Source: Candidatus Eiseniibacteriota bacterium (GTDB lineage: Bacteria > Eisenbacteria > RBG-16-71-46 > SZUA-252). Taken from it: DNA of 38,628 nucleotides. The position numbers were made by a program, and so were the translations under genes. Shown here piece after piece: positions 17,320 through 23,830 of the stretch (position 1 is its first letter; each line of letters begins with the position of its first letter). The notes below the pieces were generated by a model that saw only the letters and a program-made list of their open reading frames with translations, was not told the origin of the DNA and searched no databases. The stretch is from positions 1-38,628 of the forward strand of contig QJVW01000091.1 in NCBI GenBank assembly GCA_003235575.1, given 5' to 3'.

Positions 17320-17491
17320 ATTTCACTAGCGGATTCGTTCTTCGGCGGGAACCCGTTCCTCCTACATTGGGACGTCCCTCTTTGGATTTCGGCCATGCGT
17401 CCGGAATCCTGTCTCCCGCGCGAGGAACATCCGTAAGGGAACCGGGAATCGACGGATATGCCGGCGTCGATTCGCCGACAAGGAGCAAGGA

Positions 17492-17818
17492 ATGAGGATC
17501 CGAGACTCAAGACGCATCCTAATTCTAGGGCTCGTCTTCGCCCTGCTCTGCGCCCTCCCGGCTGTCATTCCTTCGTCCGTCGATGCCAAGCCGTACAACT
17601 GGGACCGTGACGATCTCGATCCGAACGCCCCCGCACCGAAACCCCCAAGTGGGGACGGGGACGGCACGATCGTCAAGGCACGGTCGATCGACACGCCCAC
17701 GACGTACGAAGCGTCGGGCACGACGACGCGAGTGATTCGCCAGCGGACGTGGAGCATTTGGAGGACGTACCTGTCGATGGTGCGTTGGGGCTTCGGACTT
17801 CGTTGGGGCGGGTTCTAG
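17492..17818 (+). CDS. Small exported protein of unknown function
   Basis: 108 residues. A clear signal peptide covers about 1-32 (RILILGLVFALLCALPAVI, cleavage after VDA). The mature part of about 76 residues has an acidic/proline stretch (DRDDLDPNAPAPKPP), a middle with many Thr/Ser, and a C-terminal segment with five Trp (RTWSIWRTYLSMVRWGFGLRWGGF). AAGGAG lies 6 nt before ATG. I do not recognise a family. It lies 65 nt upstream of the large sigma-54 activator gene, and a 7-bp hairpin without a T-run (17820-17837) separates them, so they may be partly co-transcribed. Confidence 0.62.
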   Translation: MRIRDSRRILILGLVFALLCALPAVIPSSVDAKPYNWDRDDLDPNAPAPKPPSGDGDGTIVKARSIDTPTTYEASGTTTRVIRQRTWSIWRTYLSMVRWGFGLRWGGF

Positions 17819-17883
17819 TGCGTGCCTAGCGGCACGCTCCGCTCCAAGCAGGTCCAAGCCGATGGCGTCGTTCGAGGGCCGGA

Positions 17884-20800
17884 ATGGACGATCGCAAGAC
17901 AACCCCTAGCGTCGCGAAGAAATCGCGTCGGGCCGCCGCGCCCGACGTAAGCGCGGCGGAGTCTGTGCCGATCGAGGCCGGTGGGCCGAAGGCACAGGAA
18001 CTCGGGGACCTTTATTTCGCCGCGGAGAACTTCGGCGCGGCGTTGGAGTGCTACCGGCGCGCGCTGGAGGCGGAGTCGGCGCGCCCGGATGGCACGAACC
18101 GCGAGACGATGCTGCGTCTCGGAACCCAGATCGTGGAGTGCCTCCGCCATCGCGGCGACGTCGACGAGGCCGTCGATACGCTGCGGGACCTACACCGTCG
18201 CCTGCGCTCGCACGTGCAGAAGGAGCAGATCGGCCGCCTGGCACTGAGTCTGGCGGTCCTGCACTACGAGCGCGGGCGGTACCGCCCCGCGCACCGCGCG
18301 GCGACCCTGGCGTACCGGCTCCTCCGAGACTCCTCCCGCCATCTCGATCTAGGGCGCACCGAAACCGTGCTCGGCATCGTCGCGCTGCGGACGGGCGAGT
18401 GGGAGTCCGCGCGCGAACATTTCGAGAACGTGATCGGAACTTATCGGCGCGCTGGCTATCAGGAGGGCTTGGCGGCCGCGTACAACAACCTGGCGCTCGT
18501 CTACAAGAACCAGGGCCGCTTCAAGGAGAGCACCCGCTATCTCGAGGAGGCGCTGCGTATCGCCGAGCGGTGCGGATTCTTCGTCGACAGCGCGACCTAC
18601 CTTCACAATCTGGGCATCCTGCACGACAAGATGGGCGAGTTCGACCTCGCCGAAGAGCTGTTTCAGCGCGGCTTGACCATCTACACGGAGGTCGGGTATC
18701 ACGCCGGCCGCTGCCGCGCGCTCAACTGCATGGGCATCGTCCGCCGTCGTCGGCACGACTTCGCCACCTCGGAATCGCTGTCACGCCAAGCGCTCGCGAT
18801 CGCCGAGGAGCGCGACTACGCGCGCGAGCGGGTCATCGTCGAGGAAGCTCTGGGCGATCTGGCGGTCGAGCAGGGCGACGCGGAAGCCGCGCGCCGCCAC
18901 TATCGGACGGCCTACGACCTGGCGCAGGAGGTGGCGCCCGATTCCGACCTGACGGTCCAGATCGTTCGGCGCCTGGGCGACCTGGAGCTGAGCCAATCCG
19001 ATCTCGAGGCGGCCGAACGCCACGCGATGCGCGCGCTCGATCTGGCGCGCGAACTGGGCGACCGCGTCGAAGAGGGCTGCGCGCTGCGGCTTCGCGGATT
19101 CCTCCGACTGGAGCAGGGAGACCTGGAAGGCGCCGCCGCCTCGCTTCAGGAGGCGATCGATCTCTTCTCGGCGCTCGGCATCCGCTACGAGCTGGCACGG
19201 CTGCACATTTCCGCGGGCATCGGCTGGCGCCGCCGCGCGCGCCGCGGGAAGGCCCGAGGCGTGCTCGACCGGTCGGTCGCGTGCCTCCGCCGCGCCGTGG
19301 CGGGATTCGAGGGCCTCGTCGTTCCGCACTGGACCGCCCGTGCGCTGCTCGAGCTCGCGCGAAGCGAGCTGCTCCGGGGGCTCTTGGATGAGGCGGTGAT
19401 CCACGCGGATCACGCGACCTCGCTCCTGACCCCGGGCGACGACGCCGAGCTGACCGCCGAAATCGAGGATTTCCGCGCCGAGATCGAGCGCGGACTGATC
19501 GACGGCACCGCCTCGTCGAGCAACGAGTTCGCCGCGTTCGAAGAGGTGCGGGACGTGCTGCGACGCGGAGACGCCGACGGCGCCGTGCAGGACGTTCTGT
19601 CGGTCGTGGCCCGTCGCGCGAACGCGACGCGCGGATTTGTCGTGGCGCCCGCGGCCTCCGGATCACTGGAGGTCGTCGCCGCGCTGGCGATCGCGCCGCG
19701 ATCCGCGCACGAATTGCTGGTGGAGATCGAACGGCGTGTTGGCGCGCCTCGCCTCGCCGCCGCGCCGCTCGTCTGCAGCCGCGCCGGCGCGGACGAGCGA
19801 TTCCGCGACCTGCCGGGGTCCGCGCACATCGGGCCCAGGACGACGATCGCGATGGTGCCGCTACCGCTGCCGTCCGGGCAGCCGGGCTTCCTCTACCTCG
19901 ATCGCGGAGAAGACGGCCCGTACGGCGCATTCAAGCAGCGCGAGATCAACCTGATCGCGGTGCTGGCGAATCACGTCGCCATGTCCATTCTCGAATTGCA
20001 GCGACAGAAGCTGGCGCGTGAGAATACCGCGCTTCGCGGCCGGCTCCTTGGCTCCGCGAACGAGCACGGAATCGTCACGCGAAGCCCCGAACTGCTGGAG
20101 ATCATCTCCCTCTTGGATCGCGTGGGCCCGTCGGATGCCACGATCCTGATCGAGGGCGAGACGGGAAGCGGCAAGGGACTCCTGGCGAGGGCGATTCACG
20201 CCTCGAGCGCGCGCACCGAAAAGCCGCTCATTCAGGTCAACTGCGCGGCGCTTCCGGAGCATCTCCTCGAGAGCGAACTCTTCGGGCACGTCCAGGGAGC
20301 CTTCACCGGCGCGGTGCGCGACAAGGTGGGGCTTTTCGTCGAGGCGAGCGGCGGCACGATCTTCCTCGACGAGGTCGACAAGACCTCGATCACGATCCAG
20401 GGCAAGCTGCTGCAGGTCCTGGATACGAAGGAAGTGCGGCCCGTCGGCGGCAACCGCGGGCAGATCGTGGACGTCCGCGTTCTCTGCGCCACCAACGTCA
20501 ACCTCAAGGCGCGCATCGCGCGCGGCGAGTTCCTCGAGGATCTCTACTACCGGCTGAACGACATCTGCTTCCGGGTGCCGCCGCTTCGTGAGCGGCCGGA
20601 GGACGTCCCGCTCCTCATCGATCACTACGCTCGGCACTACGCGCGGGAGATGGGGAAGGAAATCCGGGGGGTCGATCCCGACCTGGTCGCCGCGTTCGCG
20701 GGCCTCCCCTGGAGAGGAAACGTCCGCGAGTTGGAAAAGGCGATGAAGCGAATGGTCGTGATGGCGAACGACGGGGAGGTTCTGTCGCTTCGGCTCGCGC

Positions 20801-21024
20801 CGCGCGATCTCCTGAACGTCGAAGAGGAGGCGAGCGAAGGTCCCGCCACGCTGCGGGTCGAGGTCGCGAAAGTGGAGCGCCGCGTCATCGCGCAGGCCCT
20901 GGAGCGTCATAACTGGAACAAGGTCCAGGCGGCGAAGGAGCTTTCGCTCAGCTACCCCACCCTGCTCCAGAAAATTAAGACCTTCCGCCTCGATCGCAGG
21001 AACGTGACTCGGCAAAGAGCTTAA
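17884..21024 (+). CDS. TPR-GAF-AAA+-Fis sigma-54-dependent transcriptional activator
   Basis: 1046 residues. TPR repeats run from about 37 to 540 (for example YNNLALVYKNQGRFKES, YLHNLGILHDKMGEFDLAE); a GAF-like domain lies at about 555-700; a short coiled linker follows; the AAA+ domain spans about 720-950 with Walker A GETGSGKG (Lys764), the sigma-54 contact loop GAFTGA (805-810) and Walker B GGTIFLDEVD; a Fis-type helix-turn-helix ends the protein (NKVQAAKELSLSYPTLLQKI). It has no receiver domain, so it is a one-component regulator sensing through TPR and GAF. ATG 17884 follows a weak GGCCGGA. A terminator follows at 21055. Two sigma-54 promoters lie within 0.6 kb downstream and are obvious candidate targets (inference). 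Confidence 0.95.
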   Translation: MDDRKTTPSVAKKSRRAAAPDVSAAESVPIEAGGPKAQELGDLYFAAENFGAALECYRRALEAESARPDGTNRETMLRLGTQIVECLRHRGDVDEAVDTLRDLHRRLRSHVQKEQIGRLALSLAVLHYERGRYRPAHRAATLAYRLLRDSSRHLDLGRTETVLGIVALRTGEWESAREHFENVIGTYRRAGYQEGLAAAYNNLALVYKNQGRFKESTRYLEEALRIAERCGFFVDSATYLHNLGILHDKMGEFDLAEELFQRGLTIYTEVGYHAGRCRALNCMGIVRRRRHDFATSESLSRQALAIAEERDYARERVIVEEALGDLAVEQGDAEAARRHYRTAYDLAQEVAPDSDLTVQIVRRLGDLELSQSDLEAAERHAMRALDLARELGDRVEEGCALRLRGFLRLEQGDLEGAAASLQEAIDLFSALGIRYELARLHISAGIGWRRRARRGKARGVLDRSVACLRRAVAGFEGLVVPHWTARALLELARSELLRGLLDEAVIHADHATSLLTPGDDAELTAEIEDFRAEIERGLIDGTASSSNEFAAFEEVRDVLRRGDADGAVQDVLSVVARRANATRGFVVAPAASGSLEVVAALAIAPRSAHELLVEIERRVGAPRLAAAPLVCSRAGADERFRDLPGSAHIGPRTTIAMVPLPLPSGQPGFLYLDRGEDGPYGAFKQREINLIAVLANHVAMSILELQRQKLARENTALRGRLLGSANEHGIVTRSPELLEIISLLDRVGPSDATILIEGETGSGKGLLARAIHASSARTEKPLIQVNCAALPEHLLESELFGHVQGAFTGAVRDKVGLFVEASGGTIFLDEVDKTSITIQGKLLQVLDTKEVRPVGGNRGQIVDVRVLCATNVNLKARIARGEFLEDLYYRLNDICFRVPPLRERPEDVPLLIDHYARHYAREMGKEIRGVDPDLVAAFAGLPWRGNVRELEKAMKRMVVMANDGEVLSLRLAPRDLLNVEEEASEGPATLRVEVAKVERRVIAQALERHNWNKVQAAKELSLSYPTLLQKIKTFRLDRRNVTRQRA

Positions 21025-21040
21025 AATCCTTCTATAAGAA

Positions 21041-21118
21041 GATTTGATAGTGATAAGCCCATGGACGCCATGGGCTTTCTTGTTTTCGGCGGGGCGACTA
21101 TCAAATCATTGTCAAATC
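21041..21118. repeat. Three TCAAATC motif copies (one inverted)
   Basis: GATTTGATAG (21041-21050) and CTATCAAATC (21098-21107) form a perfect 10-bp inverted repeat around the terminator. A further TCAAATC (21112-21118) follows the second arm exactly 11 bp (one helical turn) after the previous copy. These lie about 140-220 bp upstream of the predicted start of the structured RNA, where sigma-54 activators usually bind. They could instead only extend the terminator stem. Confidence 0.4.
21055..21085 (+). terminator. Rho-independent terminator of the TPR-GAF activator gene
   Basis: A perfect 10-bp stem (21055-21064 with 21068-21077, three-base loop) is followed by a T-rich tract (TCTTGTTTT). 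It begins 31 nt after the stop codon. Confidence 0.8.
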
Positions 21119-21233
21119 CGGCTATAGACGGGCGTTTTCCGGAGTCCTGATCGGATGCATCATGAACGCTGAATATTGTTAATTGACAAGTGTTTACAGC
21201 TAATTTCATGGCCGGCGCAGTTCCCCCCAATCG

Positions 21234-21249
21234 TGGCACGCACCATGCA
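21234..21249 (+). promoter_or_regulatory. Sigma-54 (-24/-12) promoter 1
   Basis: TGGCACGCACCATGCA fits the TGGCAC-N5-TTGCA consensus with the exact GG-N10-GC spacing (GG 21235-21236, GC 21247-21248) and only one mismatch in the conserved blocks. Transcription should begin near 21260, just before the structured RNA. Confidence 0.75.
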
Positions 21250-21259
21250 AAAGTATAGT

Positions 21260-21397
21260 GCCTGGAGGGGGGGACCTCCAACGAGCCCGCAGGTCTAGTC
21301 AGCGTTGGGCCATGGGTTAGCGGCCAAAGAGAGCACCGGCCTCTCTTGAAGACGTGTAACCCGACAGGAGCTGACTAGGCCGGGGCTCAATTTTTTT
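21260..21397 (+). ncRNA. Structured small RNA, sigma-54-driven, no known family
   Basis: About 138 nt with a compact fold seen by hand. 5' hairpin: 21263-21268 with 21275-21280. Long closing stem: 21283-21288 with 21383-21388, then, after a small internal loop, 12 contiguous pairs (21292-21303 with 21370-21381). Inside: GGGTTA 21314-21319 with TAACCC 21357-21362, capped by AAGAGAG 21327-21333 with CTCTCTT 21341-21347 and a seven-base loop containing the palindrome CCGG. The closing stem is followed by AA and T7 (21391-21397), so the RNA ends as an intrinsic terminator. There is no ORF with a ribosome site inside. I considered 6S, SRP RNA, tmRNA, RNase P and common riboswitches and found no match. 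It could be a trans-acting sRNA or a terminated leader of the operon downstream. Confidence 0.6.
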
Positions 21398-21422
21398 CCC
21401 CGCTGCTTCGTCTAACCCGCCT

Positions 21423-21505
21423 CGAAACGATCCTTCGACCTGTGCCCGCCCCGTCACACTGTTCCCGACACACCCACGCTGATCGCGCCCGCCCCGAAAC
21501 GATCC
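21423..21505. repeat. Direct repeat CGAAACGATCC, candidate activator sites
   Basis: Identical 11-mers at 21423-21433 and 21495-21505, 72 bp apart. The first is also part of TCGAA-N7-TTCGA (21422-21438). They lie about 165 and 90 bp upstream of the predicted start of sigma-54 promoter 2, the usual range for enhancer-like activator sites. Binding by the neighbouring activator is inference. Confidence 0.45.
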
Positions 21506-21565
21506 CAAGTCTATATCTTTCATAAATAGAACGTCTTACCGGCCAGTTGAAGCCGCTCGGCGGCG

Positions 21566-21581
21566 TGGCATGTCGCTTGCG
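21566..21581 (+). promoter_or_regulatory. Sigma-54 (-24/-12) promoter 2
   Basis: TGGCATGTCGCTTGCG has exact GG-N10-GC spacing (GG 21567-21568, GC 21579-21580) and an intact TTGC block. Transcription should begin near 21592, about 47 nt before the lipoprotein start. It is the likely promoter of the lipoprotein/DUF4384 genes. Confidence 0.75.
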
Positions 21582-21638
21582 TTATGACCCTATCGAGACA
21601 CCGGCATGCAACACGCTTGGAGGAGGAGGGCACCGACC

Positions 21639-22418
21639 ATGAACGGAATACTTCGAGGAGGCATCGGAGCGGCCGCGTTCCTAGCGATCCTCGCGACGAC
21701 CGGCTGCAAGGATCATGACCGCGTCATCACGGCCGATCCGCCACCCTTCGTGGTGGAGGGAGTCCGCAGCATCACCGGAGACAACGAGGTGACGATTCTC
21801 TGGCGCGCCAACCAGGAGTTCGACATCGCGTACTACGCGATCTACCGGAATAGCGTGGCGCCCACCGGCACCTTTCATCTCATTGGCACGTCTACCGGTA
21901 CGAGCTACGTCGATCACGACGTCGTGAACGGAAACACGTACTATTACGCCGTCTCCGCGGTGGATGACGCCGGCCAGGAGAGCCCCGAGCTCTCGTACGA
22001 GAACGCGTTCGATACGCCGCGTCCCGAGGGCTTCAACGAGACCATGACGAACGCGCTGACGAACGATCCCTCGAGCGGTTGGGACTTCTCAGCGTACAGA
22101 AACCGTGCGTCGCTCGATCCGGGGACGGACGTCTACTACGAATATCAAAACGGGCACTACCTGATCTTCGTGCCCGTCGATACAAAGGTTCAGGACGCAG
22201 GATTCGTCACGCTTCGCGACGTGGACTACGCTCCCCCCGCCGGTTGGTCGGCGGATGGCGTCGTCGAGGCGATCGTCGGCCACTCCTACGTGTTCTACAC
22301 GCGGGACGGCCACTACGCGAAACTGGAGGTCAAGACGCGCGGCACGGGCGGAATCACGTTCGACTGGGCGTACCAGATCGATCCCGACAATCCGGAGCTC
22401 GCGAGGAGAATGCCATGA
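21639..22418 (+). CDS. Exported FN3-domain protein, probable lipoprotein
   Basis: 259 residues. The N-terminus is a short hydrophobic signal followed by ATTGC (Cys23), an imperfect lipobox, so lipidation is likely but not certain. A fibronectin type III-like fold covers about 38-118 (TILWRANQEFDIAYYAIYRN, then GTSYVDHDVVNGNTYYYAVSAVDDAGQES). The rest (about 130-255) has aromatic-rich beta strands and no family I know. The frame is open from ATG 21606, but ATG 21639 has an excellent GGAGGAGGAGGG 8 nt upstream. The stop overlaps the next gene (ATGA). It stands directly behind sigma-54 promoter 2. It is likely a periplasmic or surface protein working with the DUF4384 partner. Confidence 0.75.
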   Translation: MNGILRGGIGAAAFLAILATTGCKDHDRVITADPPPFVVEGVRSITGDNEVTILWRANQEFDIAYYAIYRNSVAPTGTFHLIGTSTGTSYVDHDVVNGNTYYYAVSAVDDAGQESPELSYENAFDTPRPEGFNETMTNALTNDPSSGWDFSAYRNRASLDPGTDVYYEYQNGHYLIFVPVDTKVQDAGFVTLRDVDYAPPAGWSADGVVEAIVGHSYVFYTRDGHYAKLEVKTRGTGGITFDWAYQIDPDNPELARRMP

Positions 22419-23758
22419 AGACCCGCATCGGCGTGGCCGCGATCGTGATCGCGGCCGCGTCCTGGAGCCTCTCTCTGACACCGTCGATCGCCGCCGCGGC
22501 CACCCAGGTGCCCGCGGCCCGCGGTCGGCTCGACGTCGACGTCTGGACGAACAAGGAAGAGGGCGGCGTCTACCACTCGGGCGACAGAATGCAGGTCTTC
22601 TTTCGCGCGAGCCAGGACGCGTACGTATTGATCTACAACATCGACACCGAGGGCTACATCCACCTCATTTACCCGTTCCGGCCCCGCGATCCCGTGCGGA
22701 TTGAAGGCGGAGAGACCTACCGTGTGCCCGCCCGGCAGGACCCGTACGACCTCGTGGCCGAAGGGCCGACCGGCGTCGAATACGTCGTGGCGATCGCGAG
22801 CCCGCTCCCCTTCCAGGATCTGCCATGGTTCCTGGCGCCGGGGCTGGCCGAGGAGTCGCGAGAGGCGTACGAGGAAGGAGACGACCTCGATCAGGGCGTC
22901 GTCGTCGGCGATCCCTACGTGGGCATGGAGCGGCTCCATCGGCGCCTTGTGCCCGAGGGGAGGGAAGACCAGGTCGCTTCCGCCGACACCTATTTCTACA
23001 TCGACCGCCGCGTGGAGTATCCGCGCTACGTCTGCGCCGACTGCCACCACCGCACCTACTGGTTCGATCCGTACGTGGGCCACTGCTCGGTCATCGAAAT
23101 CCGCATCGACGCCACGTGGGCACGGTACGCCCCGCTTCGCGTCCACCGCGCGCGGCCGCGCTACTACTACACGGTTCGCTCCACGGCGCCGACCCGCTAC
23201 CGCAAGTGGAAGAGCCGGTGGTCCTCGCTGGACGGACCGTCGACCCTGCGGTCCAAGTTCGTCCTCGAGCGAGAGCGCCGCTCGCGGGACGTGACGCCGC
23301 GTCGCAAGACGCCGCCGGAGTTCAAGGATTTGCGCCGAAATCGTCCCGGCCGGTTCTGGCAGGGGCGCGACCAGATTCTCAAGGTCCGTGAGCGTCGGGA
23401 GCGGGCGCAGCAGGAGGCGCGCGAACGACGGGACGCCGCGAAGGAGAAGCGCGACCGCAGCAAGGCCAACGTCACCCCGCGCTCCCGGCGCGACAAGGAT
23501 CCTCCGACCCCGCCGGAGGCGCGAAATCGCGAATCGGATCGGTCCCGGGATCGACGGGAGCGGATCGAGAAGCGCCGCCAAGAGTCGCGGGACGAGGAAA
23601 AGAAACGCGAGCGGGAGGTGAAGGAGCGCAAGAAGTCCTCCCGTGGGTCGAGCGGCTCCGGCGATCGATCGGCGAAGGAGAAATCGAAGGAGAAGAAGCA
23701 GCAGTCGGAATCGTCGCGGAATCGGGGTGGTGGCGACCGGTCCGGGCGCGGGCGCTAG
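22415..23758 (+). CDS. Exported DUF4384 protein with long charged tail
   Basis: 447 residues. Signal peptide about 1-28 (IGVAAIVIAAASWSLSLTPSIAAAA). A DUF4384-like domain covers about 38-130 (VYHSGDRMQVFFRASQDAYV, IDTEGYIHLIYP), a fold often fused to kinases and proteases and found in surface proteins. Residues 207-226 hold CADCHH and a later GHC, which could bind zinc; CxxCH would also fit a c-type haem site. From about residue 280 on the chain is dominated by R, K, E, D and S and is probably disordered or a long charged helix. ATG 22415 overlaps the lipoprotein stop and has GAGGAG upstream. The function is unknown. Confidence 0.72.
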   Translation: MKTRIGVAAIVIAAASWSLSLTPSIAAAATQVPAARGRLDVDVWTNKEEGGVYHSGDRMQVFFRASQDAYVLIYNIDTEGYIHLIYPFRPRDPVRIEGGETYRVPARQDPYDLVAEGPTGVEYVVAIASPLPFQDLPWFLAPGLAEESREAYEEGDDLDQGVVVGDPYVGMERLHRRLVPEGREDQVASADTYFYIDRRVEYPRYVCADCHHRTYWFDPYVGHCSVIEIRIDATWARYAPLRVHRARPRYYYTVRSTAPTRYRKWKSRWSSLDGPSTLRSKFVLERERRSRDVTPRRKTPPEFKDLRRNRPGRFWQGRDQILKVRERRERAQQEARERRDAAKEKRDRSKANVTPRSRRDKDPPTPPEARNRESDRSRDRRERIEKRRQESRDEEKKREREVKERKKSSRGSSGSGDRSAKEKSKEKKQQSESSRNRGGGDRSGRGR

Positions 23759-23794
23759 CCCGCCCCGGAGCCGGCGCAGCCATCACGGCTATCG

Positions 23795-23824
23795 TTGACC
23801 CCGCTAGGAGCGCGCGGATACACT
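23795..23824 (+). promoter_or_regulatory. Promoter giving a leaderless M6 protease mRNA
   Basis: TTGACC (23795-23800), 18 nt, TACACT (23819-23824). Only six bases lie between the -10 box and GTG 23831, so transcription would start at the start codon itself. The TTG that could open a longer frame at 23795 is the -35 box. Confidence 0.6.
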
Positions 23825-23830
23825 CGTAGG

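Noticed and set aside
17820-17837. Terminator between the small exported protein and the TPR-GAF activator
   Set aside because: A perfect 7-bp hairpin is present, but no T-run follows; it could at most slow or partly stop transcription.
21099-21111. IHF-like site TATCAAATCATTG between activator repeats and promoter 1
   Set aside because: It fits the short consensus, but such matches arise easily in AT-rich DNA, and IHF usage in this lineage is unknown.
21255-21400. Identity of the structured RNA as 6S RNA, SRP RNA, tmRNA, RNase P RNA or a c-di-GMP riboswitch
   Set aside because: None of the conserved core sequences of these families could be found; the fold is multi-stem with a terminator as its closing helix.
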